A DNA stretch of 64,000 nucleotides from assembly GCA_007922305.1 (NCBI GenBank), contig ML677335.1:39066642-39130641 (forward strand), written 5' to 3'. The DNA is from Dermatemys mawii. Lineage: Eukaryota; Chordata; Testudines; Dermatemydidae. Below are positions 1-14,110 of the stretch, one piece after another. Positions within the stretch are counted from its first letter, which is position 1; each line of letters starts with the position of its first letter. The translations under genes were made by a program, and so were the position numbers. The notes below the pieces were generated by a model. That model did not search any database. It had not been told where the DNA came from and saw nothing but the letters and a program-made list of their open reading frames with translations.

Positions 1-239
1 GATCATAGCGGCAGGCAAGGAAACTGAATTTTTGTGTGTGTGTTAAAATGGTCAGCAGAGAAGTACTGAACAATGTTGCCACTTAAACTGGCATCACAAA
101 ATTTAAAATGGATTAATTGTGCATGAAACTGACATGATAGTAATGATCAACAGTGTGTGTATAATATACATGTCTTGCCCTCACCTATAAATTTCATGGA
201 ACTTCATAAACATTAATGAACTTCAAAAGACATCCCTGC

Positions 240-400
240 AATGTATCATCCACAAAATTCTGATGGGTAAACTGAGGTAAACAGAACGGGTAAGTGACTT
301 GCCTAAAATCACAGTCATACAATGAGCAACTGGCAGATTTGGGATTAGAACCCAGGAATTCTGACACTCACTCCTCTAGTCCCACTGCCTACTGAGCAGA
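240..400. repeat. MIR-like SINE fragment
   Basis: Carries the typical MIR core: AACTGAGG, a stretch reading AAGTGACTTGCC, then TTTGGGATTAGAACCCAGG. Heavily diverged. Bases 1-239 on its left are AT-rich with nothing recognised. Confidence 0.65.
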
Positions 401-639
401 TGCTGACAAGTGCAACATATGCTCTAGGAACTTAAAATTAAATATTATTGTGACTGAGGAAATGTGTGGGGAAAACCTGTATGAACTCTAAATGGGGGAA
501 TCCAGAGTCTGAAAAACATGCCATGGACAATGTCAAATAGACCAGCTATTTATTTTAGTTCATCAGTTTATCTAGGGACAGTCTTTCCCTTGTCAGAGTT
601 AGCTGAGGGTAGCATTTATGCAACAAGTTTCAAAGGAGA

Positions 640-2224
640 TCAGCAGCAGAGATTGTATATATAGATGACAACATCTGGTAAGATGACTGGAAGATAGCTA
701 ATGTAACCCCAATATTTATAAAGGGCTCTAGAGAGGATTCCAGCAATTACAGACCAGTAAGTCTAGCGTCAGTATGGGCAAATTAGTTGAAACAATAGTA
801 AAGAATAAAATTGTCAGGCACATAGAACATAAATTGTTGGGCAAAAGTCAACATGGTTTCTGTAAAGGGAAATCACATCTTTCCAATCTATTAGAGTTCT
901 TTGAAGAGGTGAACAAACCTATGAACAAGGGGGATCCATTAGACATAGCGTACTTAGATTTCCAGAAAGCCTTTGACAAGGTCCCTCACCAAAGGCTCTT
1001 ACGTAAATTAAGTTCTCATGGGATAAGAGGGAAGATCCTTTTCTGGATTGAGAAGTGGTTAAAAGACAGTGAAGAAAGGGTAGGAATAAAAGGTTAATTT
1101 TCCACATGGAGAAAGGTAACTAGTGGTGTTCCCCAAGGATCAGTCCTAGGACCAATCCTATTCAACTTATTCATAAATGATTTGGAGGAAGGGGTAAACA
1201 GTGAGGTGGCAAAGTTTGCAGATGATACTAAACTGCTCAAGATAGTTAAGACCTAAGCAGACTGTGAAGAACTTAAAAAAGATCTCATGAAACTAAATGA
1301 TTGGACAACAAAATGGCAAATGAAATTGAATGTGGACAAATGTAAAGTAATGCACATTGGAAAAAATAACCCCAATTATACGTACAATATGATGAGGGCT
1401 CATTTAGCTACAACTAATCAGGAAAAAGATCTTAGAGTCATCATTGATAGTTCTCTAAAGACAACCACGCAGTGTGCAGCGACAATCAAAAAAGCAAACA
1501 GGATATTAGGAATAATTAAAAAAGGGATAGAGAATAAGACAGAGAATATCTTATTGTCCTTATATGAATCCATAGTGCGCCCACATCTTGAATACTGCAT
1601 ACAGATGTGGTCTTTTCATCTCAAAAAGGATATACTGACATTAGAAAAGGTTCAGAGAAGGGCAACTAAAATGATTAGTGGTTTGGAACAGGTCCCATAT
1701 GAGGAGAGATTAAAAAGGCTAGGACTTTTCAGTTTTGAAAAGAGGAGACTAAGGAGGGATATGATAGAGGTATATAAAATTATGAATGGTGTGGAGAAAG
1801 TGAATAAGGAAAAGTTATTTATTTGTTCCCATAATATAAGAAGCAGGGGACACCAAGTGAAATTAATGGGCAGCAGGTTTAAAAAAATAAAAGGAAGTTC
1901 TTCTTCACACAGTGCACAATCAACCTGTGGAACTCCTTGCCTGAGGAGGTTATGAAGGCTAGGAATATAACAGGGTTTAAAAGAGAACTGGATAAATTCA
2001 TGGAGGTTAAGTCCATTAATAGCTATTAGCCAGAATGGATATGGAATTGTGTCCACCTCTCTCTCTGACAAACAGAGGCTAGGATGGATGGCAGGACAGA
2101 GATCACTTCATTATTACCTGTTAGGTTCACTCACTCCGTGGCACCTGGCATTGGCCATTGTCAGTAGACAAGATACTGGGCTGGATGGACCTTTGCTTTG
2201 ACACAGTATGGCCATTCGTATGTA
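640..2224 (+). mobile_element. CR1 LINE, 5'-truncated and decayed, RT domain to 3' end
   Basis: The translation in several frames gives CR1-type reverse-transcriptase motifs in order: a NYRPVSL block near 745, LDFQKAFDKVPH near 955-990, [10 protein letters not shown] near 1125, and FADDTK near 1215-1230. The thumb and C-terminal part follow at 1287-1955. The 3' end reads CTGGATGGACCTTTGCTTTG and then ATTCGTATGTAAG, the CR1 3' terminus usual in turtles. Internal stops and frame changes, for example near 1097 and 1254, make it non-functional. The endonuclease part is missing. Neither end shows a poly(A), as expected for CR1. Confidence 0.9.
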
Positions 2225-3236
2225 AGGTGCTGACCCATGACCAAATGTTTAAATATCCAGCCACCCATGTGCTGTGTTAAATACTGTATTTCTCAGTGTA
2301 TGAAGAAAAAACACAAATGATTGTATTTCCACATGTATTAAAATGCAATTATTTTTATCTTAGCCTGTGTGATTTGGGGGGTTATTGCTTAATAGAACAA
2401 ATTAATTTTATAACAGAAAGACTCTACAGTTAATAGCACCATTTGCATTCTCCTCTGTATGAATGATGAAGCATAAACTAATTAATGCTTAGAATAACTG
2501 CAACCCTATCAGTTTGGAGAGTGGGGTGGGGAGGAGGGTCTGAATAGTAATGCATCATTATCAGCTAAACCTTAACATCTGTTTATTAAATCAATTCAGT
2601 ACCAGTCAAACGCTATTAATGTCACCTGCTTTGTTTTCTTAAGTTCAAATTCAGTCAGACACTGGATCGCCTGTACATATGATACAGAACTGTCCCCGCG
2701 TAGCCTAATCAGTGCTACAGCCTTGAATACCAAAACCCAGTCAGTAGATTCAGCTACAGCAGACACACCAGACACTTGTTGAACAAGTTGTTTTCTATAA
2801 CTCTGTCGGCACAGAGTATGGGGGTATAATAGCATAAATTCCAAGCAGCAAGAGGAACTCTTTTCTGCCAGCTTCTCTATGGAAGAGCCCGCTCATTGAG
2901 ACTAGTTAAAATCTATCTATTTATTCACATACATACACACACTTTACTTGGTGGAATAAATTATCCAATTCAGGTGCTAGGGTTTTATAATCACTTTGGA
3001 TTTTTGTTTTTGCAAGACAAACTACAAGAAGATAATCTTTACAACAACAGGAAGATAATATATTCCTTGCCCTTCTTTTTGTAGTATCTGTATCTTCTTC
3101 TTCAAAGTGGAAAAAAAACCCAGTTTCAGTTTCTATCTTAGAAAGATGAGTGCTACAGAAATCCATTTCGAGAACATTTTGATTTTTCCCAGTTTCCTCC
3201 ACTTCGCCTCAGTAGCTTTTGTCTGATAATTTGGAA
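2225..3236. other. intergenic, nothing recognised
   Basis: AT-rich sequence with an imperfect CA-rich stretch near 2928-2942 and short open frames lacking any recognisable motif. Confidence 0.5.
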
Positions 3237-3353
3237 TAGGGTGAACAGATAGCAAGTGTGAAAAATCAGGATTGTGGGTAATAGGAGCCTATATACAAAA
3301 AAGCCCCAAATATCAGGACTGTCCCTATAAAATCAGGACATCTGATCACCCTA
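3237..3353. mobile_element. short MITE, TAGGGTGA family
   Basis: 117 bp with inverted ends TAGGGTGAACAGAT and ATCTGATCACCCTA. The interior has a repeated ATCAGGA motif. The same element occurs at 31021-31138 and forms the ends of 27013-27968, so the family is supported by three copies in this window. Non-coding; it would depend on a transposase encoded elsewhere. Confidence 0.85.
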
Positions 3354-6300
3354 ATCTGGGGATGTTCTCACTATGAGAGAAGAGCATTCAAACCAGCCAA
3401 CCTGGAAAACAGTATGCAAGAAAAAAAACACACTGTGATTTTAAGATCTTTCTAAGACTGTTGTTACGACTCAGCTCAGCAAACACAAGGACCCAGGTCC
3501 TTGGATCTTACTAGAGAGGAAGGTCAGAGCCTGAATCCCACTGTGACTTGGGTTCAAGCCATGTCATTTTGCAGTGTGGTCACAGGTCAAGACACAGACC
3601 TGAGTTAGGTGGTCAGCATGGTTCAGTATTGTGCAACCTGGGTCCAGCAATTGTAAAACCAGGTTTACAATGCAGTGTGAATGCTCAGATACAGGCCTGG
3701 AAACACCAAGTCTACAAGTCTGGGTCCTACAGACCTAGATGTAGGTTAGAGGGACAAAAGGCCCCTCAAACTACAACTCAGCCATCAGTCAGAAATTCCC
3801 TTTTCATTATTGGTGTCTGCTATTCAGATTTAATGCTTAAAATACTTTAGCCTTAAACTTCCATAGTCTTCAGCAAAGGCAACCAAAGACTCCTGTAATA
3901 CTTTCTATCTGTCTAGGTATTTCTATGGCTCCTCATCACCATACTATATGAGCATCTGCCAGACATTTAATAAACTTATCTTTGCAGTGCAATAGGAAAA
4001 TCTCATAACCCATATTTTGTTGATGAAGAGCCAAGGAACCAATAGATTAAAAGCCTGAATAGCAGAGTGCAGTGGCTGGTGGCTGAGGTGGGCTAGAGGG
4101 CAGTCCAAAGTAGCACGGGTGTAATTTGTAAAGACAAATGGCTGAGAACTTAACAATTAGATGGTAACAGACTGTGGATCACAGCGATGATTTCACCTGG
4201 TGATATTCTGCACATAAGAGAGCTCTCAACCATAATTGTTGCTGTTTCCATCACTTCACATTGACTCTACTGACATTCTAGGCATCAGAGTGCCTGACAG
4301 AGTGACAATGCTGGATATAGATTCAGAGTTCAGTTGAGCATGCACCACAGCTCTCGCTGTCTCAGGAAGATGAGTCAACAAAGCTAGAGATTATTTAATA
4401 CTTCATTCTACCACACTTGACTTTGTGACGAGGCTTCTGTTTTCACTGTATGCCTGGGGTATCACAAAGAGAAATGTGTAGGCCTGGGCTTGGCTACCTC
4501 ATATTATATGGTAAGAATTAGAATGACTGCATTGTTGAGCAAGTTCATACTTTTGTTAACAAGTGCCTTCTTGTTAAGGGAATGACTGCAGCAATAAATC
4601 AGCCAGGCCACCATCAGTAGGTGTCACTGAAGACACTAAGGCATCAAGAACGGAATGCAAATGAAGAGATATGAACAAAAATTAAGAGAATCAGGTAGTC
4701 CAGCATCCACCACACAAGCTTCTACAGCTCTATCTTGGTATTGTCATGCAATTCCCCAAAGCCTTCTAAAACCGAGACGATCAGATAATTAAAGGTTGAG
4801 TGGTATGCATAACATCAAGCTGATTAAATTTGTTTACTGATAATTCTTTCAGGTTCTCATGAATATCATGTAATTTTCAAGGTTTATTCCAAACAGATTT
4901 TGTGTAATGTATTATTGACATCATCCTCATGGACCATTTCTACAATGTCATTCAGGATAATTATTTCACAACAGATTTTCAGAGTCCCTGATTCCTGTTG
5001 GGATTTGCTTTTGCATAAATTACAGTGCAGAATATTTAATCAGTGTCCCCATTAGAACCCTATGGCTTATTTTTAGGAATAAAAAATGGGAGAGATGGCA
5101 GTGGGAGGTGGGGAGAAAGGGATATTTGTATGATTGCAGCATGAATATATTTTCCTCAGCTCTGTTTTCTAAAGTGTAACAGAGCTGGATGTTACCCTGC
5201 AGCATCTTTGCCTTTCTTAGAAATAAACACAGGCATTAATCTTTTGACTGCATTAAATTAAATATTAATGTTAACGGATCACATAATGTGAAGTTAAAAA
5301 ACTATTAACATTTAAACTGCATTCTCTGATTGTTCCAAAAAATGAATTACTCTCTCTTAAATAATAATGCCATAATAATAATAAATCTGAGAACTGGGAC
5401 TATAGGAAGTATCTTTTATATATACATATAGATCAAGACTGGCCAACCCTTGTTCCCCTAAAGGAATCTAAGCTCTAGGCTTCAGTGCATTCATGTGTGT
5501 TTCCATGCATAACCCCTTCTATCATCTACGACGCAGAATTCTGTATTGTCCACGCTGTTTACAAAAGATAATTAAGCAGGCAGATCAATATGGTGTTGGG
5601 ATTCGGCAGTATTAATATATCAGGGGTAAAACCATATGGATTCATTTCTCTAATAGATTGCAGGCTGCACACTTGTCAGCTCACAAACTGCAGCATGCCC
5701 AGGAAAAACTACTGCATCAGTGTAATTTGGGTTTCCTCGAACAGGACAGTATGAAGTAGTTATGCTACTGTACAGATGAGCTTATGGCTACTTTGGCAGA
5801 ACAAGAGTATGGCTTTAAGCCTCTGCACCACATCAGCTGATGTGAGAAAAAAGGAGTAGCAGGGCAACAGCCATTCTCAGAAGAATGGTGCCTGGAGCAA
5901 GTGAAATGGAACAGGTTCTGCTCTGTTACACCAGTATAAATCACAGGATGTGGTGGTTCGCACTCTTTGGTTGGGGGCAGGAAGAGCGAGGAGCTGGCCC
6001 TAGAGCCCTGCTTGGCTGGAGGACTGCAGCCAGCCTACCTCCTATGGCAGGCAGGGAATACCACTACACAGGCTGTGTTTGGGCCTGACTAGCACAGTGA
6101 CAAACACAAGGCAACACAGCAGAGACTAGAACTCACCATTCCAAGCCTGCACCGCACCCAAGCCCCACCAACCACTGCAAAGGGTTGGAGGTACCTAGTC
6201 TGGGGACTCGAGGTATGTCTGCACAGTCCATGGAAACAAGCCTCCCAGCCTGAGTCGACAGACTCGGGTTAGCTGGGCTTACACTAGTGTTCTAAGAATA

Positions 6301-9300
6301 GATGCCTAGACAGCACTTTTGGGTTCTAGCTCAGCCTGAAACTTTGGGCCTAAAGAGAGGACGGGCTTCCATTCTGTCAACCAGGGCTTGGAGACTCCCT
6401 TCTCTGGGCTCTGTAGACTGTACCCTAGGAGAGAGGGGCTGGTCTTATGTAACTGAGAGTCCTCGTATGCAGAGTTCTACTAAGTACTGGGTACCCATCA
6501 CACTAATATCTTGGGTGGATGAATGTGTGACCTCCTGTAGGGTCCCCAGATGGTATCCTGCATTAATTGAGGTTTGCTCCTGCCCAAGTAAAGAGAGTGG
6601 CATCTGGCAGGATATTGAAGTGCTGGGGTTAATTCATGCCTTCTCTGAGGATGTAAGAGAGGTTTGAGCATCATGAGAGGCAAGTGGGATTGTCTACTTC
6701 CAGGCACATGGCTTGGAATTTAGGGACCACACCGTGAACGAAAGTGTCCCCACTGCACTGATGCTGTTGGCACTGAACTCCTCTGGCCATTCTGTGCCAG
6801 GAGCACAAGGCTGAGGATCATGCCTAGATGCTGCATCTTCTCTTCCCATCCCTTCTGGAATAGCTTGTGCATATTTAAAGTGAGGCTTGTCAAGATAGCC
6901 ATAGGCTCCAATCTGCACTTAGGACTAAAAGTCATTAAAGTGGTGATGGCTTAAATTCAGACACTTCCTTCTCTGGCAATAAATAATCATTCAGATATAG
7001 AAACCACAGATGCTGCTACTGCTCAAATAGATTTAGTGCAGGTGAAAGGCACTAGGAACTGCAACCCCAGAAACTGAAATCCTCTCTGTCTTTCCCCAGA
7101 GCATTTTTCCCAGTAACGAATTCCTGCCTACCTCACTCTAATATACGTGTGTGTGTGTCCTCCCTCTCACACACACATACACTTGGATGACTTGGCCTTC
7201 TCAGTTAGTGGACTTGGGTCTGCAGCCACATAGGACGACCATGGAACCAGCCCTTATTTTTATTATAACCTGATACTAGACCAATTTCACAACATTTTGC
7301 CTAGAAAACACAAATCTTATAAAACCCTACACCCAAGCCCCTGCAGAAGACTAAGAAGTGCCAATTCTAACAAAGCCTTACCATTTCCCCCCCCTCACTT
7401 AGCAACAGCAACAAAGCCAAGTGTACGTGCAAACCAGGAACAAAAGACCAGTAGATGCACCCAACTGGCAACTACCATAAGGCACCGGAATCATTAAGGA
7501 ATGGGCTGCATCTAAGGGCTTGTAACAGAAGAGGTCATGTTGTGCTCATCAGTGAGTACAGGGAAGGTTTTATTAAGACTCTGGAGGTGATCTCACTGCA
7601 GTATATTCATTCATTCAGCATATGTAGACCCAACTCCAGCAAAGAAGCAAACTAGAGCCATTTATTCACAACAAATGTAAGATGCTATTACTCATTTGGG
7701 ACATAATCATCAATTCTTTGCATGAAGCCATGAGTGTTAGACATGGCATATCCTTGCCCTGTGTAGAATGAGAAAAAATGTGATGCTCCCTCTATGCATG
7801 TTTGAAAACCACACAAAGCAAAGGGTAGTTTCCAAGCGCCGTAGGGCACATGTCACCTACCTCACTGGTGTGTACTGCAGTGTGATGGGAGAGGGCTAAT
7901 AGAAATGTGTCTGACCACTGGATTTGAATCTCAGACACTCAGGACAAAGATAGTGTAAGGCGGCTGTGGAGGGAGGAGGAGTGAGTGTGTAGTGTTGTTC
8001 TCTAGTGGCTGAGCCAGAGCCTGCCACCTGTAGCTACCAAACTTTTTAAGAAGTAAATAAAAGGCCGCGGAGCGGGGGATGGGGGAAGAGCGAGAGCAGG
8101 AGGAGAAAAGAATTCCCAGCATTACCACCAGGCTTGAAAATTTTACCAAGCAGCTACTAATCAGCTAACTAAACCTACCGCCCAGAGGGAGGGGGTTATG
8201 TTGTCAATGAGAGATCATTGAGATGCTCAAGGATTAGATTAACAGAGAAGACCCCTGGTAGAGAAGTGTGAGAAAAGTTGCCCGCACTAGGTCTAGCTTA
8301 CTCCTGACCTATTAGTCCCTAACTTCCATGAACAGTAATTTACCCAAAATATTTTTAAAGGAAAAAACAAGTCCATGTTCTGAGACATGACTAAATGGCC
8401 ATAATATTAACCACCTTCGCTTCATCACTTTCTCCTTCTTTCCTGTCCCATATCCTCTCTCTCCTCTACCCCCAAAACTGTACTTTTAAAAGATAGTAAC
8501 ACTTCCTGCTGCTTCCCTTCTTTGCACCTCCCTCAATAATCCATCTGCACCACCATCAAGCTGTGGAAATAGCTCTTTCCCTTTGGTATGCGTTTCTTTT
8601 CACTACTGGCTAGTTCAAAACTGCAACCAGTGACTAGAGTTTGTCAAAAATGTGGGTGGGAGAGGGAATCAACAACAAAACTTTAACATTTAAGTTGCTA
8701 AGCAGTTCTACAGGTGACTCAGCAGCAACGGTTTTAATAATGTGCTACCTACATAAACAGGAAGAAATGTACAGTTAGGAGGCCAAATCCTCAACTGGTG
8801 GAAATTCACATAGCACTCTTTACTCTTGACTCAATGGAACTATGCTGATATTTAACAGCTGATGATCTAGCCCAGGACAGAAGCAGTTCTAGCACGATAA
8901 CAGAATAATCAAAATGGAGCAGGTCATTTGGTTCCTACTTTTAGCATGGGAGTGTCCCCTATTATGAATAGGCCAGTGATTTGTATGGTCCATTTCTAAA
9001 GGACTCAAAGCATTGGTCCTTCTGCCTTTCCTGTTGGGAGCCTATTCTGTAATCCAGTAATAATCCCCTGGTCATCTACCTGGTCTCACTAATATCCTAG
9101 TACCAACACGGCTATAACTACATTGCATAAGCCAGTTCTTTGATATGCAAGAGACAGACTTGTGTCTGTTACATGTGATAAAGCTTATGTGGGATAAATG
9201 TCACGGGCAAAATAAGTGAAAAGGAGACATCAGTGGATAGACAGCAATGATCAGTCTTCACCCCTTCTTTTCAAATAGGTGAGAGTCGGTAAATCAGAGG

Positions 9301-11233
9301 CCAGCTAGCTTACATTGGAGCCAGCCAGCTTGCATGCATCGTTTGTATTGTTAGCAGAGATTAAAACTGATTATTCCATTTCCTCCCCACAGCCCTGATG
9401 GCTAGGGTAATATTTGCTAAGAGCAATGTCAGCTTGCTCATTCCTCATTTTAATCAGCAGAAAATAGTTTTACAGCTGTAGCTTACACTGGATGGAGGGA
9501 AGGAGCAAATCAAAGAGCTGAGGAAAATCCTGGGACATTGAAGGAATTCAATAAAGATGCAGCCAAAGATCAATAAACTCAGCTGCCATCTCCATCAAAC
9601 AGGCCACTTTGTGCTGTATTAAATGATACAGCAGCAGAGGGATGACCAAAGGTCTGTAACATTGGGATGGAAGAGAGCATGTCATGTGGTGATTTTAAAA
9701 AGTGAATACACTAATAAGAATAAATATTTCAAAGACTTTCCAGAAAATAAGACAAATTATAATTGACATTCAGGTCACTTACAAAACAAAGAAGAAAATA
9801 GCTCAATGCATAATTTTACCACTATTGCCCCAAAACTAACTGTTTGCAGCATGACACTAAATGAATTACAATAACCTCACAATTCAAACGGACTTGAATG
9901 AAATGTTTCATCCACCTCTTAACTTGCCATTCCTCTTCTTCATAATGAGGAATCAATGGCAAAATAAGTAAGTAGTAAATATCAGTGGATAGAAAGCAAT
10001 AATCAATCTCCCTTCCTTCACTCCAAAGAGGTGAGACTTGGTAAAGGTTTGATCCAAAGACCACTGAAGTCAGTTGGAGTCATTCCATTGACTATAGTGG
10101 ATTTTGGATCAAGTCTGAAATGCTTTACAAAACTTATCTATTTTACCCACATTAGGCACAGTGTTACAAACAAGTCTGCATTCAAGTAACTTTATTCATG
10201 TGAGTTTTGCAACATAGAATAGGAAATTAACAGCAATGAATTTGAATCAAATCTCTGATTCCTGGAAGTTTCAGGGGAGTGTTTGGAATGTCAAAAATGG
10301 CTCCAAACTTCACCCACTTATCAAATTTGAGCCAAACCAAAACCCAAATGACCTGAACTTTGGAAGGTTTGGATCCAGATCTAAATTTTAAGGTGCAGGC
10401 TGGGTTTTAATCAGCTGCTTATTTGACAGGTATGTTTAATGGGAATGGGAAAATTCAGTTCAGAGCATGGAAGTAAACATGGATTTGTCCAATTACAAAG
10501 TGACATTGATTGCAACAGTAAAAATATAACCTAAAATCCAGAATGCCAACCTCTAAAATGACTCCAAAGTTCGATTTCCAACAGGTGAGGGTCTCTTTAG
10601 TTTATATTAAGTTCAAAAAATGTCCTCAAAAATGATTGAGGTTCAGCAACAAAGGAATGAAATCAAAGAAATGACTGAGATACAATAGTGTTAGAACAAA
10701 TCATGAATATCATGTGATGATGACCTTTGTGGAAGAAAGATCCCAAACTAGCAACAACAAAAATTAGGCAGGAAAATAAACTGCAGTAATGAAACCTCTA
10801 TTTGCTGAAAGCCATCTGCAATCTTGTAATTAGACAAGACAGATTTTAAACTTAAATAAAATCAAGCAGTTCTATGCATGTTCCGAACTTTCTGAGAGTA
10901 CCTTGCTATATGTTTTATATAGCACCAGCTACTTCTGCAGCTTTTTATAAATGATTAGTAGTCATATTATGGGTGACAAGGCTTAAAAACAAACAAGAAG
11001 TTGAAAACACCAAGAAAATAATAGGCACTATAAATGCAATATTTGAGAATTGTTTTGCACAGGAAAGTCTGTCTGTGACATGTATGCAAGCCTTGAAATA
11101 TCCCAACAATAAAAATAAATAAATACAGAAATGGTATAAGAAATTTAGAAATAATATAGAAGGAAAAAACTTGGAGTCCCCTATGTGAATGAGTTCCAGA
11201 TGTTGCAAGCATAGGTAGTGTTAAAAACAATCA
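3354..11233. other. gene-poor intergenic stretch
   Basis: No host gene recognised. Mostly AT-rich DNA with diffuse old repeats: a low-copy-looking block near 3470-3760, a MITE-like piece near 6209-6290 (ATGTCTGCACAGTCCATGG), and a TG/CA microsatellite at about 7146-7192. Open frames, the longest 121 codons at 6302-6667, show no domain motif and look like chance. Confidence 0.5.
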
Positions 11234-11501
11234 AAGCCCTGGTCTACACTGTGGGGGGGAAAGGAGGAAATGGCAACTTCAGCTACGAGAATAGCGTAAA
11301 CTGAAGTTGACATTCTTAGATCGAGTTACCGTGGCGTCTTCACAGTGGTGAGTCGACTGCTGCTGCGCCCCCATCAACTACAGGGTAGACAGGAGAGCAC
11401 TTGGGGATTGATTTATCGCATCTAGACTAGACGCAATAAATCAGTCCCCGACAGATCGATCTCACAGCGTTGATCCCTGCCATAGCGTAGACCTGCCCTA
11501 A
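11234..11501. mobile_element. MITE, CTTGTCTACACT family
   Basis: Inverted ends: AAGCCCTGGTCTACACTG at the left and GCGTAGACCTGCCCTA at the right. The interior GATTGATTTATCGC and GACAGATCGATC is shared, in the opposite orientation, with the copy at 22771-23072. Non-coding. Confidence 0.75.
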
Positions 11502-12929
11502 GATGGGTTTTCATTTGTTAGACAAAATGGATCTGGCCCCACAGAGAACTGCTAATTTTAAAGAGGAAAGTTATCCATTGTGTCAAAAGGTGTAAACCTG
11601 AGAAGTGATTTCTGCTCCTTTCACCAGATCCTGGGGGTAGCGTTTTCAAAAAATACCTAAGTCACCCCGGACAGATTTTCAAAAGAGCTCCATTCCCATT
11701 TATACCCCTAATGAAGGGCCAAACTTTTCAAAGTGCTCGGCATCCTGCAATTTCCATTGTAGTACTTCAGATCAGATTTTCAGAAAAGCTGTATACCCAA
11801 CATGCTGATCTCCTTTTGACAATCTTCCCTTTATGAGCTCAAGTGTGAGGGCCAGCAGGTTTCAAACCCAGGCCTGAAAATTTACCAGGCAGTGAGCACA
11901 GACACTCTGCCAATCAACCAGTGCTCCCCTACCCATTACCTGCAGTGCACCAAGGAAGTCCCACCGCAAGGAGTTTTGACGGACAGCAACCTCATGATGT
12001 CTGTTTGGCTCCTGACCTATATAAACCCAAGGGGCATTGCAGGAAATGTCCAGGAAATAATGAGACTCACTAGCTAGCTGTCCTGACCTCCCTGCATTCT
12101 CTGTTCCTGAACTCCCAGCATTGACTTAGGCTTGGACCTTGACTACTGCTCAAACTCCACAACATCCACTTGGGCTGTGACACCTGGTATTGACCCTTGG
12201 CCTGACCCCGGGCCTATCTTCAGTTTTGCCCTTTGGCTTGATCCTCAACCTCACTATTGACTCTGATATGGATTCTGAACCCTGGCAGTCATTCCTGCCT
12301 ACTGAGCTCCTGCCACTAGTCCTGCTTACCTTTGCAACCTGACAAGTCCTACTGAAAGGTCATTGAAATTTAGGGACTTTGGTGCTTTTCCAAATACAAC
12401 TGAGGAGCTCTTAGAAATTTTACCTACATTGCTTCCTTTCTGATACCATAATCAAAATGTCAGCTGTAGGAAACATCTCTGAACAAACTGAAAACTCTGA
12501 CAGCAAAGTGGCAAATAACCATTCATTGGAAAGCAGAATCTCCCTTTCCCTTCTATTGTATGAATTATTATACAAATATATAACTACATGTTAAAAGAAC
12601 ATTAAGGTTGCAAAGTCAAGCATTCAGAAGCCGTTAATTATATGAACACTTACGTAGAGATACTGAGGAAAATAGATTTTCTGGTTCAGTGGCTCCATTC
12701 AAACTAAAACAATTTTTTTTCCAGTTTTTTTCTCACCAAAACAAAAAAACTAAAAATATTTGTTCAGGGTCAATGGTTCATTTTTAAAATGTCAAAACAA
12801 ACTGCTGGGGCTTTTTCAAAGCTTTCTTCTTCATTTTTTATTTGGCCAAAACTATTCACCAAATTTGATCCGAATTTGTGAAAAATTTTGGTCACCCCAA
12901 AGATGCAATTTTGGGGGGAAAATTTAGGG
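11502..12929. other. intergenic with diffuse repeats
   Basis: 11640-11780 resembles the foldback family seen at 16708-16864 (repeated TTTTCAAA motifs). 12690-12895 is rich in TTTT/AAAA blocks with a repeat-like look. No gene recognised; the 61-codon frame at 11892 has no motif. Confidence 0.45.
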
Positions 12930-13260
12930 CTCAGTTCAGGAAGCTCCTTGGGTCAGGGCTAGATTCAGGGTTAGGGCTGGGTTCAGAAGTGCTCCCTACA
13001 CTAGAGTTACAAAGCTATATGCTGCTCAGGCTACAGTTGGATTTTGAGCTGCTTGGGCCTTTTAAGGTTAGGGTTAGTGTTGCAAAGGGTAGGGTTCCCT
13101 GAGCTAAGGTTAGGGTTGGGGCCAGAAGGGCTCCCTGGGCTAGGGATAAACAAGGTAAGATTAGGGTTGGTAGGGCTAAGATTAGTAAACGTCATCCTCC
13201 CAGGGATTAGGATTAGGAGCCAATAGGGCTCCCTGAGCTAGGATTAAGGTTTTGACTGGG
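12930..13260. repeat. degenerate tandem array rich in TTAGGG-like motifs
   Basis: Repeating blocks with the themes GGTTAGGGTT and AGGGCTCCCTGGGCTAGG recur at an irregular spacing of about 50-75 bp. Clear TTAGGG units sit at about 12969, 13067 and 13108. The array has drifted and does not encode protein, although open frames cross it because stops are rare in the unit. Confidence 0.7.
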
Positions 13261-13870
13261 TTTATCCCACTCACCGTTCATTTTAAGTATAATCTGGTAT
13301 AATGAAAATGCATTCCCCTCCTCTGAACAATTCATTTGTATGAAGCCTTTCACACCTACAACCTATATATAAGAAGTTAGATTCTGCATTAATTTACCCC
13401 AGGATAAAACAGGAGTAAATCGGTCAATGGAGTTACACCAGTATCAAATCAAGATATGTGCAAACAGAACCAGGCCTATGGTACAGAATGAGCATGGTGC
13501 ACTCATGGGGCCCAGTCCCGCTGCCATTCTAGTCACCAGAAGCTTTGCAAACTGATTCTGGGTCCTGGGCCCCAATTCTCGGAAAGGGGCCAGATTTCTC
13601 CATCAGAGAATCCTTCTCACATAGGAGAATTCCTGTGCCAAAGTTGTGCTACCAGATCAGTCCCACGCCACCCCTACCATGCAGCACCAAGCATAGGATG
13701 TGGCTGGGAATGAGAGTGAGTGGAAGGAGTTATTCTCTCTCTCAGAGCAGCCCAGATGTGAACACTCAATGCCCGCCTCTAGCTCTACCTCCGGGGGCTC
13801 ATCTAAATTTTGCCAGGAGCCAGACAGTCCCTAGACAGAAACCAGACTTCAGAAGGTACGAAGGTGAGTT
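13261..13870. other. intergenic, nothing recognised
   Basis: Contains a 117-codon open frame at 13545-13898 without a recognisable motif; part of it runs into the MIR-like element that follows. No gene call. Confidence 0.4.
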
Positions 13871-13879
13871 TGGGGAAGA

Positions 13880-14110
13880 AGCACAATCTAGCAGATAAAG
13901 CACTAAACTGGGAGAAGAGAGAGACTGGATTCTATTCCCAGCTCTAACACTCACCTGCTGTGTCCAGGGCAAATCATTTCACCACAGTGTGTCTGTTTCC
14001 CCTCCCAACATTTGTCTAAAAATCACACTGTTCTACCTTGTGCATTTTGATTACAAGCTTCTTTGTGCAGGCACAGGCTCATTGCATGTCTGTACAGTAC
14101 CTAAGGCAAT
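13880..14110 (+). repeat. MIR-like SINE, nearly full length
   Basis: Shows the MIR order: a box-like ATCTAGCAGATAAAGCACTAA start, GACTGGATTCTATTCCCAGC, the conserved CACTCACCTGCTGTGTCC and GGCAAATCATTTCACC core, and a CTGTTTCCCC tail. Confidence 0.7.

Noticed and set aside
6302..6667. 121-codon plus-strand frame
   Set aside because: No recognisable domain, no splice or promoter support, and a shadow frame lies opposite.
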